Shown: piece after piece, positions 7,897 to 16,172 of the stretch
Layout of the letters: each line of letters begins with the position of its first letter
Position numbering within the stretch: position 1 is the first letter of the stretch
From: Planctomycetota bacterium
GTDB taxonomy: Bacteria; Planctomycetota; MHYJ01; WSZJ01
Direction: 5' to 3'
Assembly: GCA_016190145.1 (NCBI GenBank)
Contig: JACPRD010000215.1
Location: 1 to 45,846 of the forward strand
Length of the DNA: 45,846 nucleotides
The notes under the pieces: generated by a model
The model's database searches: none
What the model saw: only the letters and a program-made list of their open reading frames with translations
What the model was told of the DNA's origin: nothing
Translations under genes and position numbers: made by a program

Positions 7897-9341
7897 AGCG
7901 CCGCTGGATCGTCGCGGTGGACGCGGGGACGACGGGCGTCACGGTGACGCGCTACGACCGGCGCGCGCGGCCGGCGGCGTCGGCGAGCCGGGATTTCCGG
8001 CAGTACTATCCGCAGCCGGGGTGGGTGGAGCACGATCCGGAGGAGATCTGGCGGGTGACGATGGGGCTCGTGCGGCGGGTGGCGCCGGAGCCGCGCGAGG
8101 TGGCGGCCATCGGGATCACGAACCAGCGCGAAACGGCGGTGGTGTGGGACCGCCGTGACGGGCGGCCCGTTCACCGCGCCATTGTCTGGCAGTGCCGGCG
8201 GACGGCGGCGGCATGCGAGCGGCTGAGGCGCGCGGGCGCGGAGCGGCTGGTGCGGCGGCGGACGGGACTCGTACTCGACCCGTACTTCTCCGCGACCAAG
8301 ATCCGATGGATCCTCGACCACGCCGCAAAAGGCCGGCCGCTCGCACTCGGCACGATCGACACGTGGCTCCTCTGGAATCTCACCGGCGGCCGCGCGCACC
8401 TCACCGACGCGACCAACGCCTCGCGCACCCTCCTGTTCGACATCGACCGCCGGCGCTGGGACACCGACCTGCTGCGCCTCTTCGGCGTCCCTCGCGGGAT
8501 GCTCCCCGAGGTGCGCCCGAGCGCGGGCGAGTTCGCGCGCACGGACCCCTCCGTCTTCGGCGCCGAAGTCCCGGTCACGGGCATCGCGGGCGACCAGCAG
8601 GCGGCGCTCTTCGGCCAGGGCTGCCTCGCGCGCGGCTCGCTCAAGACCACGTACGGGACCGGCTGTTTCCTCGTCATGAACACGGGCCGCCGGCGCGTCG
8701 ACTCGAAGAACGGACTCCTCACGACCCTGGCCTGCGGCGCGCAGGGGGAGCCGGTGTACGCGCTCGAGGGAAGCGTCTTCTCGGCCGGCTCCGCCGTGCA
8801 GTGGCTGCGCGACGGACTCGGGCTGATCCGCCGGGCTTCCGGCGTCGAATCTCTCGCCCGCCGCGCGCCTTCGAGCGGCGGCGTGGTCTTCGTCCCCGCG
8901 TTCACGGGCCTGGGCGCGCCGTGGTGGGACGCGGACGCGCGCGGGGCGATCCTCGGCCTGACGCGCGGCACCGGCCGCGCCGAGATCGCGCGCGCCTGCC
9001 TCGAGTCGATCGCGTTCCAGGCGCGCGACGTCGTGGTCGCGATGGAGCGCGACGCGGGCATGCCCGTCCGCGAAATGCGCGTCGACGGCGGCGCCGCCGC
9101 CAACGACTGGCTGATGCAGTTCCAGGCGGACATCCTCGGGGCTCGAATTCTCCGCCCGCGCAACATCGAGACGACCTCGCTCGGAGCGGCGCTTCTCGCC
9201 GGCCTCGGCGCCGGGCTCTGGGAAGCGCCGCCGGGGCCGGCGACAGAACGGACCTTTGCGCCGGCGATGCGCGCTTCGGAGCGCGCCGATCTTTGTGCGC
9301 GATGGAGTTCCGGTGTGGAGCGTGTTCTGACGCGGTCGTAG
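7893..9341 (+). CDS. glpK: Glycerol kinase
   Basis: A 482-residue FGGY-family kinase that makes sn-glycerol-3-phosphate from glycerol and ATP. Glycerol-kinase motifs are clear: DAGTTGVTVTRYD at the N-terminus, YPQPGWVEHDPEEIW, GITNQRETAVVWDR, GTIDTWLLWNLTGG, GDQQAALFGQGC, TYGTGCFLVMNTG, and the FGGY signature region ending in VDGGAAANDWLMQFQADILG. The stretch between IRWILDH and the GTIDTWL motif is shorter than I expect for the family, which suggests a trimmed loop in the N-terminal lobe. The ATG at 7893 overlaps the upstream stop. No glycerol transporter or glycerol-3-phosphate dehydrogenase is nearby, so the glycerol source is not shown here. Confidence 0.95.
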   Translation: MKRRWIVAVDAGTTGVTVTRYDRRARPAASASRDFRQYYPQPGWVEHDPEEIWRVTMGLVRRVAPEPREVAAIGITNQRETAVVWDRRDGRPVHRAIVWQCRRTAAACERLRRAGAERLVRRRTGLVLDPYFSATKIRWILDHAAKGRPLALGTIDTWLLWNLTGGRAHLTDATNASRTLLFDIDRRRWDTDLLRLFGVPRGMLPEVRPSAGEFARTDPSVFGAEVPVTGIAGDQQAALFGQGCLARGSLKTTYGTGCFLVMNTGRRRVDSKNGLLTTLACGAQGEPVYALEGSVFSAGSAVQWLRDGLGLIRRASGVESLARRAPSSGGVVFVPAFTGLGAPWWDADARGAILGLTRGTGRAEIARACLESIAFQARDVVVAMERDAGMPVREMRVDGGAAANDWLMQFQADILGARILRPRNIETTSLGAALLAGLGAGLWEAPPGPATERTFAPAMRASERADLCARWSSGVERVLTRS

Positions 9342-9381
9342 TTCCTGCTGCTGGCGTTGAGCGGGAGGTCTACGCTTTGGC

Positions 9382-9486
9382 GGAGTTCGGCGTTCGGAGT
9401 TCGGCGTTCGGAGTTCGGCGTTCGGCGTTCGGAGTTCGGCGTTCGGAGTTCGGCGTTCGGAGTTCGGCGTTTGGAGTTTGGAATCC
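9382..9486. repeat. Heptamer tandem array, GGAGTTC/GGCGTTC family
   Basis: Fifteen consecutive 7-bp units run without a register break, mostly alternating GGAGTTC and GGCGTTC and ending in the degenerate units GGCGTTT, GGAGTTT and GGAATCC. The array lies in the 272-bp gap after glpK and before the four-helix-bundle gene. The same heptamers in reverse orientation occur on the far side, inside the 3' part of that gene. The rest of the gap (9487-9613) holds the promoter at 9560-9588. Confidence 0.95.
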
Positions 9487-9559
9487 CGCGATGGGCGGTC
9501 GGGAGTTGGTAGACGGCACGGTATCACGGGCTATATCTTGTGATAATCAAACAACGCAC

Positions 9560-9588
9560 TTGACATCTTAGAACTATAGCGTATAGTT
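9560..9588 (+). promoter_or_regulatory. Sigma-70-type promoter overlapping an operator-like palindrome
   Basis: TTGACA (9560-9565) and TATAGT (9582-9587) are spaced by 16 bp. The -10 box lies inside the perfect inverted repeat AACTATA-GCG-TATAGTT (9572-9588), a plausible operator. The stretch from about 9539 to 9600 is strikingly AT-rich against the GC-rich surroundings. It sits 27 bp before the ATG at 9614, which also has an AGGAG ribosome site. Confidence 0.7.
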
Positions 9589-9613
9589 TCATTAAACCAA
9601 TCAGGAGCCAGTC

Positions 9614-10285
9614 ATGGAACAAACGAGGGGATACCGGGATCTGATCGCATGGCGCCGCGGGCTTGACCTCGTGGAGCAGGTCTACCTGCTCGCCAGGCAC
9701 CTCCCCCCTGAAGAGCGGTTCGAACTGTCCGGACAACTGCGGAAGGCCGTCGTGTCGGTGCCCGCGAACATCGCGGAAGGACAGGCCCGCCGGGGACCCT
9801 CGGAGTTCCTCTACCACCTCGGGATCGCCAGGGGCAGCCTCGCCGAAGTCGACACTCTTCTCGAAGTCGCCCTCCGGGTCGGCTACTTCTGCGAACCCGA
9901 CCTGGTCCCTGTCCAAGCGCTCCTCGTGGACGTCCGCCGCCTGCTCCAGCGTCTCATCGAGGGCATAGAGCGCTGGTCCGGCCTCAAAGATCCCTCCTTG
10001 CCGAACGCCGAACCCCGCAGCCTCTCCGCCTCCCACTCACCGATCCCCACCGCCCGCCTCAACTCCGAACGCCGAACGCCAAACTCCGGACCCCGCAGCC
10101 TCTCCGCCTCCCACTCACCGGTCCCCGCCGCCCGCCTCAACTCCGGACGCCGAACGCCAAACTCCGAACCCCGCAGCCTCTCCGCCTCCCACTCACCGAT
10201 CCCCTCCGCCCGCCTCAACTCCGAACGCCGAACGCCCGACGCCGAACCCGCGGCAGACAAACCGCGAGATGAACCGAATCCGTGA
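9614..10285 (+). CDS. Four-helix-bundle protein (S23/IVP family) with a repeat-derived tail
   Basis: Residues 1 to about 120 are a typical four-helix-bundle protein: YRDLIAWRRGLDLVEQVY, the hallmark PANIAEGQARRGPSEFLYHLGIARGSLAEVDTLLEVA, then a last helix through LLQRLIEGIERW. This family includes proteins encoded in 23S rRNA intervening sequences and the Avd accessory protein of diversity-generating retroelements, but no rRNA or reverse transcriptase is here. Family members end at about this point. The rest, about 100 residues, is low-complexity sequence encoded by three 78-bp repeats made partly of heptamers, giving phrases like PRSLSASHSPIP and NSERRTPNSG. The tail looks like repeat DNA read in frame rather than a folded domain. 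The gene has its own promoter and is flanked by oppositely oriented heptamers. Confidence 0.9.
   Translation: MEQTRGYRDLIAWRRGLDLVEQVYLLARHLPPEERFELSGQLRKAVVSVPANIAEGQARRGPSEFLYHLGIARGSLAEVDTLLEVALRVGYFCEPDLVPVQALLVDVRRLLQRLIEGIERWSGLKDPSLPNAEPRSLSASHSPIPTARLNSERRTPNSGPRSLSASHSPVPAARLNSGRRTPNSEPRSLSASHSPIPSARLNSERRTPDAEPAADKPRDEPNP
10003..10251. repeat. Three 78-bp direct repeats carrying GAACGCC/AACTCCG heptamers
   Basis: The segment beginning CCCCGCAGCCTCTCCGCC recurs at 10013, 10091 and 10169, a period of 78 bp (26 codons). Each unit has about 43 bp of unique sequence plus about 35 bp of heptamers (AACTCCG, AACGCCG, AACGCCA). The heptamers are the reverse complement of those at 9382-9486. 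The whole block is translated as the tail of the four-helix-bundle protein. Small differences between copies (GATCCCCAC, GGTCCCCGC, GATCCCCTC) show some divergence since duplication. Confidence 0.93.
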
Positions 10286-10313
10286 CCGGAGCCGTTCGCT
10301 CAGCGCAACGAGA

Positions 10314-11144
10314 TCAGCGCTCCGCGTTGTTCATCAGCTCTCCCAGACCGCCAGCTCCGGGAACGATGTACTGCCTGTCGTTCAGACCGCGCTCGCGGTC
10401 GCGCTCGATGCCGGGCTCGGTTCCCAGAACGGCCGGCGGCGAAAAACCGCGGTCGAGCCGCACCGCGTAAACGTCCAGCGCGAGACCGGACTTCCCCACC
10501 GCCCGGCAGTACTCGGGCGTGATGATCAGGTGAAGCGCAATCAGCTTGCGCGGCTTTTCCGACTTCGTCAGCTGCCGCACCGCCTCGAGCATCGATCCGC
10601 CCGTCGCCCCCATCGGGTCAGGAATCAACACGATCGCTCCTTCCATCGGCCCGCCGATCTTCGATCCCGACAGGTCGACGCCCACGACCTGGCCCTTCGC
10701 GTTGGTGCGCCGGTTCATGAAGACGTGATCCTGGCGCACGCCGGCGGCGTCCATCAGGTAGCTCAGGGTTTCGAAGCAGACCTGGCTGGGAAGGGTTCCC
10801 GCGCGGGCGATGTTGACGCAGACGACGCGGGCCTTGGGGTCGACGATTTCGCCGCGGTAGACGCCCTCTTTCGGGTGGAGCGCGGCCATGCGGGTCGGCT
10901 CGGCGACGGTGACGAGTGGGAATTCGGCGCAGACGACGTGGGTGAGGAGGTCGGAATAAAGGCGGCGGACGAGCTCGTTCACGACGGGCTGGGAGGTGCG
11001 GGGCGAGCCGAGGCGGGCGAGCAGCGACATTGAGTACGGATTGGAAAGGATGTGGATGTGCGGGCCGTAGGCGTGCTCGACTTCGCTCAGCGTGTATTCG
11101 AGGGAGGCGTGCGTGCGGTCGGCGACCGGGCGTTTTGGCGGCAT
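10314..11144 (-). CDS. upp: Uracil phosphoribosyltransferase
   Basis: A 276-residue PRTase-fold protein, longer than the common form of about 208 residues. It should convert uracil and PRPP to UMP in pyrimidine salvage. The PRPP loop reads IPDPMGATGGSM (the usual form is DPMLATGGS), and the uracil-binding C-terminal signature reads GLNDRQYIVPGAGGLGE, both diagnostic. The N-terminal part includes SMSLLARLGSPRTSQPVVNELVRRLY, matching the helical start of the family. The first residues (MPPKRPVADRTHASLEYTLS) may be an extension. ATG 11144 lacks an obvious Shine-Dalgarno sequence, so the start is less certain than the identity. The gene ends 28 bp from the convergent four-helix-bundle gene. It lies 80 bp downstream of the NtrY-like kinase on the same strand. 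Confidence 0.9.
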   Translation of the reverse strand: MPPKRPVADRTHASLEYTLSEVEHAYGPHIHILSNPYSMSLLARLGSPRTSQPVVNELVRRLYSDLLTHVVCAEFPLVTVAEPTRMAALHPKEGVYRGEIVDPKARVVCVNIARAGTLPSQVCFETLSYLMDAAGVRQDHVFMNRRTNAKGQVVGVDLSGSKIGGPMEGAIVLIPDPMGATGGSMLEAVRQLTKSEKPRKLIALHLIITPEYCRAVGKSGLALDVYAVRLDRGFSPPAVLGTEPGIERDRERGLNDRQYIVPGAGGLGELMNNAER

Positions 11145-11203
11145 GCCCAGAGCATACGAAGGGGGGCGGAATTCCGGCTAGTGTTCGCGAAGGACGAAGT
11201 TCG

Positions 11204-11238
11204 TTTCTCGTTACTCGTTTCTCGTTACTCGTTCGACG
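11204..11238. repeat. Heptamer array, TTTCTCG/TTACTCG family, covering a stop codon
   Basis: Five 7-bp units in register: TTTCTCG, TTACTCG, TTTCTCG, TTACTCG, TTCGACG. On the minus strand they read CGAGAAA/CGAGTAA. The TAA of the NtrY-like kinase (11225-11227) is inside the fourth unit, so the last residues of that protein (SNE) are repeat-encoded. Relatives of this family are at 30556-30590 and 38562-38588. Confidence 0.9.
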
Positions 11239-14200
11239 GGGCGGCGGGGAGATTGACCGACATCGTCGTGCCGTTGCCGGGGATGGAGGTGAAGGAAATC
11301 GTCCCGCCCATTTCCTCGACGACGCGGCGGACGATGCCGAGGCCGAGGCCGGTGCCCTCAGTCTTGGTGGAGAAATAGGGTTCGAACATCCGCGGGCGGA
11401 GCTCGTCGGGAATCCCGACGCCGGTGTCCGCGACGTCGATCACGACTTTTCCGCCGGCCGTCCGCGTGGTCACCGTGAGCGATCCGCCCGAGGGCATCGC
11501 CTGGACCGCGTTCTTCACCAGGTTCGTGAACGCGCGCGACAGCTCGTCGCGGTCGCCGTAAACGCGCGGAAGATCCGCCGCGAGGAACTCCACGAACGCC
11601 ACCGCCGGGGCCGTGGGGCGGAACAGCTCGATCGTTTCGCGGAGAAGAGCGTTGACGTCGAGATTCTCGGGCTTGCGGCTCGGCCGGCCCGCGAAATGCG
11701 AGAAATTCGTCGCGATGCGGGCGAGCAGATCGATCTGCGAGATCGTCAGCTCGACGGACTCCTCGAGCTGCCGGCCGAATTCCGGATCCCTGTCGCGCCA
11801 GGCGGCGCGCAGGTTCTGAAGCGAGAGCTTGAGCGGCGTCAGCGGATTCTTGATCTCGTGCGCCACCTGGCGCGCCATCTCGCGCCACGCGCGCTCGCGC
11901 TCGGCCCGCGCCAGCGCCTCGCGCCCCCGCTCCAGCCCTTCCGTCATCCGGTTGAACGCGTCCACCAGATCCGCGACGTCGCCGGGCGCGGAGGCGCGCA
12001 CCCGGACCGAAAGATCCCCTTCCTCCACCATCCCCGCCGCGCGCGTCAGCTCCGCCACGGGGCCGGAGATGCGCGCCGCGAGAAGCGCGGAGAGCGGCCA
12101 GAGAAGGAGCGCGAGCAGGGTCGAGGCGCCCACGGCGAGCGACGTCGCCTGCCCGGGCTCACGCGGCTCGGGGCCGGGGGCGGAAGGAAGGGCCATGACG
12201 GCGCGTCCGCTCCGGGGGCTCCGCACGTACATCATGCGCACCATCCGGGTGCCGAGGGATTCGGAGCCGGGGTGGAAGCGCCGACCGGCGAGGACGTCGC
12301 GGTAGGCGGGGCCCGGGATGTAACCGGGGGCGATCTCCAGCGTGGCGAGGGAGGGCTGGCCGGCGGCGCGGAGGACGCCATTGTAGTAGTAGAAGGTATC
12401 GCGGCCGACGAGTTCCTCGATGCTGCGGAGCGTGACGGGATCCACGGCGGAGAGTTCGACCCGGCGGGCGTGGATGGCGTTGAACGCGATGGCCGCGGTT
12501 TCCTCGTCGAGCCGTTCGCGCGCCGCGGCGACGGGCTGGAGGGCGAGCTCGCGGGCGAAGAAGCCGAACGCCGAGACGGGCAGTGCGGAGACCGCGACGA
12601 GCGCGAGCGTGAGCCGGGTCTCGAGGCGGCCGCTCCAGCCGCGGGGAAGGGTGCCGGCGGCGCGGGTGAGGAGTGCGCCGGCGAGTCCGAAGGCGAGCCC
12701 CCAGATTGCGAAGAGGAACACGACGCGCAGTCCTGCGACCGCGCGCTCGCCGGGCTTCTCCAGTCGCCGCGCGAACGCCCAGAGGCGGGGTTCCAGGCCC
12801 TCCCGCGCCTGCGTGCGGTACAACACTTCCCAGTCCTCCCCCGCCGACTTTTCCGCGCGCCACAGGTCGCGTCCGGGTTCCATGGCGGGGGGCGCGGCGA
12901 AGAAGCGGAGATGGGACCAGTCGCGCGGGCGGTCGCCGCGGTAGAAGGAGACGAAGCGGTCGGGGTTGGGGGCGGAGCGTAGAAAGGCGTGGGAGAAATC
13001 GTCGGCGGCGACGCGGACCGTGGCGACCGCGCGGGCGGGGCGCGGGGCGAGGTCGATGGAGGCCGTGTAATCGAAGAAAAGGCCGTGCTGGAGGGGCTGC
13101 GGCTCGGGATTTTCGGCGCGGCCGGCCTCCGCCGGATTCCAGTCGGGCATGCCGACGGAGAAGGACCACCAGGATTCGCCGTCGGTGACGGCGATGCCGA
13201 GGGCGAGGCCCTCCGCCGCGGCGCCGGTCGCGGCCCAGGTCGAGAGAAGGGCTTCCCCGGTCGGCTCCTGCGGAGACAGATTCTCCTTCACGCGCTCGGC
13301 GGCGGCTTCCGCGTAGTCGCGCCACGGGGCGTCGCTTCGGGTCACGCCGTCGGCCTGGCGCACGAGACCGGCGCGCGCGTCGTCGGCGCGCTGGCCGGCG
13401 AGGCCGAGCCAGGCGAGGAGGGCGGCGGCGAGGACGCCGCCGACGGCGGTGCGCGGGAGGCTCGGGCGGCGCGGGAGGAGGAGGGCGAGCCAGGCGGCGA
13501 CGAGGAGGCCGAGCGGGGACCGGAAGGCGGCGAGGGAGGCGGCGGCGCAGAGCGCGAGGGCGGCGGCCGCGGCGGCGCGGTCGCCGAGGCGGGGCTCGAG
13601 GGCGCGCCGGCAGACGGCCATCGCGAGGCGGCCCGCGAGGAAGCACGCGAGCGCCCCCGCGGCGAGCGACGCCCAGAGCGCGGCGGCGGCTCCTTCGGGC
13701 ACGGCGACCGCGGGATCGAGAAGATCGAGCGGCGTGTCGCGCACGACCGAGACGAGCTGCTCGGAGTAGAGCCAGGCGATCGCCCCGAACCCCGCCGGCG
13801 CGGGCGCCGCCGCGAGCGGTGGCCGCTTCCCCGGCCCCCGCGCGTTCGCGAGCGCGAGGTGTCCCGCGACGCACAGCGCGGTCAGCATGAGCTCGCCCGC
13901 GGTGCCCGCGAGGAGGAACAGGCGGAGCGTCGCGTAGTTCGCGGGGTCGAACACGGGCCCCTCGGCGAGCGCCGCCGGCAGGCCGAGCGCGAGCGCGGCG
14001 GCGCGGGATCCCCAGAAGGCGACGGCCAGCACGAGGTGGCGCACGGCCTCGTGGGCGTCGGACGCCAGAAAAAACACGGCGCCGAAGACGGCGACGAGGA
14101 GAAGCGCCGCCGAACCCGACCAGCCGGCGAATTCCAGCGGACCCTTCCGCGCATCCGCCTGCAGCCGTTTCGCCACCGGTGGATCCAGCACGGCCGAAAG

Positions 14201-14761
14201 GCCGCCGCCGAGCGTGCGGCGCTCGCCCTCGCCGTTCCAGGAGAGACCGACGCCGTGCGAGGCGGCGATTTCCTCGGCGGGAAAACAGGGGCGGCGGAGG
14301 TCTTTGAAGAGGTCGACGCGGGGGCGGAGGGCGCGGACGGCGAGGGCATGGCCGCCGTCGAGGGGGGCGCGGAACCAGAGGTAATCGTACGCGGGGCCCG
14401 GGGCGACGCCTTCGGCGCCCTCGAATCTCCAGGCTTCGACGCCGCCGGGGAGGCTGCCGGCCCAGGCGGCGACCGCGCCGTCGCGGAGCACCGCGAGGCC
14501 CCAGCCCGGGGTTTCGAGGGGGGCGAGGAGCGCGAACAGGGGCCGCCTCTCGCGCTCCGCCCCGGCGGCGACGGCGACGCGCGCCGCGAGATCCGCGCCT
14601 TTTGCGCGCTCGGCGGCGAGCGCGGCCGCGAGGGCTTCCTGCGCGTGCTCTACGCGCACCGCGGGGTCGTCGGGCCGCGCGAACCGCGCCGCGAGCAGGC
14701 CCGCGACGGCCGCCAGTGCGCACGCCGCCGCCGCCACAGCGACGAACCGCGCGGTTCTCAT
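11225..14761 (-). CDS. Large NtrY-like membrane sensor histidine kinase
   Basis: 1178 residues. An N-terminal helix precedes a soluble region. A block of about eight to ten hydrophobic segments covers roughly residues 215-460. A second extracytoplasmic region of some 240 residues follows, then further membrane helices, HAMP (ISGPVAELTRAAGMVEEGDLSVRV) and a NtrY-class HisKA with the typical phrase WREMARQVAHEIKNPLTPLKLS. The ATPase domain has NLVKNAVQAM, DTGVGIP and GTGLGLGIV. Such kinases usually partner an NtrX-like regulator; none is adjacent, so it is an orphan here. The ATG at 14761 has AGAGGA upstream. The divergent gap to the next gene is only 58 bp and should hold both promoters; TATCAT at 14776-14781 is a possible -10 for the plus strand. 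The last three codons come from a heptamer array. Confidence 0.92.
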   Translation of the reverse strand: MRTARFVAVAAAACALAAVAGLLAARFARPDDPAVRVEHAQEALAAALAAERAKGADLAARVAVAAGAERERRPLFALLAPLETPGWGLAVLRDGAVAAWAGSLPGGVEAWRFEGAEGVAPGPAYDYLWFRAPLDGGHALAVRALRPRVDLFKDLRRPCFPAEEIAASHGVGLSWNGEGERRTLGGGLSAVLDPPVAKRLQADARKGPLEFAGWSGSAALLLVAVFGAVFFLASDAHEAVRHLVLAVAFWGSRAAALALGLPAALAEGPVFDPANYATLRLFLLAGTAGELMLTALCVAGHLALANARGPGKRPPLAAAPAPAGFGAIAWLYSEQLVSVVRDTPLDLLDPAVAVPEGAAAALWASLAAGALACFLAGRLAMAVCRRALEPRLGDRAAAAAALALCAAASLAAFRSPLGLLVAAWLALLLPRRPSLPRTAVGGVLAAALLAWLGLAGQRADDARAGLVRQADGVTRSDAPWRDYAEAAAERVKENLSPQEPTGEALLSTWAATGAAAEGLALGIAVTDGESWWSFSVGMPDWNPAEAGRAENPEPQPLQHGLFFDYTASIDLAPRPARAVATVRVAADDFSHAFLRSAPNPDRFVSFYRGDRPRDWSHLRFFAAPPAMEPGRDLWRAEKSAGEDWEVLYRTQAREGLEPRLWAFARRLEKPGERAVAGLRVVFLFAIWGLAFGLAGALLTRAAGTLPRGWSGRLETRLTLALVAVSALPVSAFGFFARELALQPVAAARERLDEETAAIAFNAIHARRVELSAVDPVTLRSIEELVGRDTFYYYNGVLRAAGQPSLATLEIAPGYIPGPAYRDVLAGRRFHPGSESLGTRMVRMMYVRSPRSGRAVMALPSAPGPEPREPGQATSLAVGASTLLALLLWPLSALLAARISGPVAELTRAAGMVEEGDLSVRVRASAPGDVADLVDAFNRMTEGLERGREALARAERERAWREMARQVAHEIKNPLTPLKLSLQNLRAAWRDRDPEFGRQLEESVELTISQIDLLARIATNFSHFAGRPSRKPENLDVNALLRETIELFRPTAPAVAFVEFLAADLPRVYGDRDELSRAFTNLVKNAVQAMPSGGSLTVTTRTAGGKVVIDVADTGVGIPDELRPRMFEPYFSTKTEGTGLGLGIVRRVVEEMGGTISFTSIPGNGTTMSVNLPAAPSNE

Positions 14762-14819
14762 TCTTCATCCTCTGTTATCATTCCCGCAGGTATCCGCTTC
14801 CCCCCTGGAGATCGCCGCG

Positions 14820-16169
14820 ATGAGAACCCTGGCCTTCGCCCTGCTTCTCGCCCTTCCCTGCGCCGCCGAGCCGCGCGAGGGCACGATCGAGGACACGTGG
14901 AAAGGCGGCAAGTACCTGCTCTACGTCCCGGGATCCTACCAAGCGGCCGACGGCTTGAAGTGGGGACTGTGGGTCACGATGATCCCGCCCGACCACAATT
15001 CAGCCGATTACGTCGAAGTCTGGCAGGAGCACGCGCAGTTCGGGATGTTCCTTTCGCTCGTGATCGAGGCGAAGGTTCCGCAGGGAGAAATCGGTTCGCT
15101 GGTCGAGAAGACGGTCGCGGAGTACGGGCTGTCGCGGCACCGGATCGGGATGGCGGGCTATGCCGAGGGGGCGCCGCGGGCCTGGAGATTCCTGTTCGAA
15201 AACCCCGGAAAACTCGCCGCGCTCGCGGCTTTCCAGGGCGAGATTCCCCGCGATCTCAAGGACGCCGGAAAGGCCACGCCGGTCGCGCTCGTGTACGACA
15301 AGGGATGCACGTACGTGAAGTTCGCCGACGCGCGGGCGTACGAAAAGAGGCTGAACGAGCACGGCTACGACGTGAAGTTCTTCGAGTTGAACCGGGGCGA
15401 TCACCGGGACGAGTGGCCGGCGGCCGAGATGCGCGACGTCCTCCTCTGGGTGCGCGACAAGGGCAACAACCGGGCCGCGGACCTCCTCAAGTCCGCGCAG
15501 GCGCTGCTCGACGAAGGCCACCCCGGACGCGCCCTCGCCGTGCTGGAGTCGATCCTGTCGCAGGGGGTCGGGGAAGCGGAATCCCCTGTGCTCGCGGAGA
15601 TGGGGAAGAAGATCGGCGAGTCCTTGAAGGCGGAGCTGAAGAAGGCGGGTGACGCGGCGGCGGCGGGCGAAATGGACGCGGCGGGAGCGGCGCTCACGGA
15701 GCTCGGCGAAGAGTACGCCGGCACGGCGAAGGCGGCGGCGGTGGAGGCGGAGCTGAAGCGGCTTTCGACGGACCCGAAGTTTCAGGCCGCGCTCGAGGCG
15801 CGGCAGAAGGCGCGGAAGGAGGAGGCGGCGCGCGCGGAATTCCCGGAGGCGGAGGCGTTCGAGGCGGAGCGCAAGTGGAAGCTGGCGGTGGACGCGTGGA
15901 AGCGGATCGCGGCGGAGCACGCGGGGACCGAGGCGGCGAAGGAGGCGGCGGGACGGGCGGAGAAGATCGCGAGCGATCCCGCGGTCCGGAAGGAGCTGGC
16001 CGACGCGGAAGCCGCGTCCGCCTGCCGGAAGCTGATGCAGATGGGGGACGCGTTCGTGAAGAACAGGCTGGTGGACAAGGCGAGGGCGAAGTACGAGGAG
16101 ATCGTGAAGAAGTACCCGGGGACGAGTTTCGCGGAGGAGGCGCAGCGGAAGATTGAGGGGCTCAAGTAA
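14820..16169 (+). CDS. Secreted esterase-fold protein lacking the nucleophile, with C-terminal repeats
   Basis: 449 residues. A signal peptide (MRTLAFALLLALPCAA) is followed by an alpha/beta-hydrolase-like domain to about residue 220: YLLYVPGSYQAADGLKWGLWV at the start resembles feruloyl-esterase or PHB-depolymerase-type domains. The nucleophile elbow, expected as GxSxG, reads GYAEG at residues 113-117, so the catalytic Ser is replaced by Ala115. A His remains in GDHRDEWP. The rest is helical: a TPR-like stretch (AADLLKSAQALLDEGHPGRALAVLESIL), a charged Ala/Glu/Lys-rich coiled-coil, and a final repeat ending KYPGTSFAEEAQRKIEGLK. It is probably a periplasmic binding or scaffold protein rather than an active esterase. 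CTGGAG upstream serves as the ribosome site. Confidence 0.75.
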   Translation: MRTLAFALLLALPCAAEPREGTIEDTWKGGKYLLYVPGSYQAADGLKWGLWVTMIPPDHNSADYVEVWQEHAQFGMFLSLVIEAKVPQGEIGSLVEKTVAEYGLSRHRIGMAGYAEGAPRAWRFLFENPGKLAALAAFQGEIPRDLKDAGKATPVALVYDKGCTYVKFADARAYEKRLNEHGYDVKFFELNRGDHRDEWPAAEMRDVLLWVRDKGNNRAADLLKSAQALLDEGHPGRALAVLESILSQGVGEAESPVLAEMGKKIGESLKAELKKAGDAAAAGEMDAAGAALTELGEEYAGTAKAAAVEAELKRLSTDPKFQAALEARQKARKEEAARAEFPEAEAFEAERKWKLAVDAWKRIAAEHAGTEAAKEAAGRAEKIASDPAVRKELADAEAASACRKLMQMGDAFVKNRLVDKARAKYEEIVKKYPGTSFAEEAQRKIEGLK

Positions 16170-16172
16170 GAA

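Noticed and set aside
9382-9486. Tandem arrays as CRISPR
   Set aside because: Units are 7 bp with no spacers of unique sequence, and no cas gene is present.
9614-10285. Diversity-generating retroelement (the four-helix-bundle protein as Avd)
   Set aside because: No reverse transcriptase, template repeat or variable repeat is in the window.
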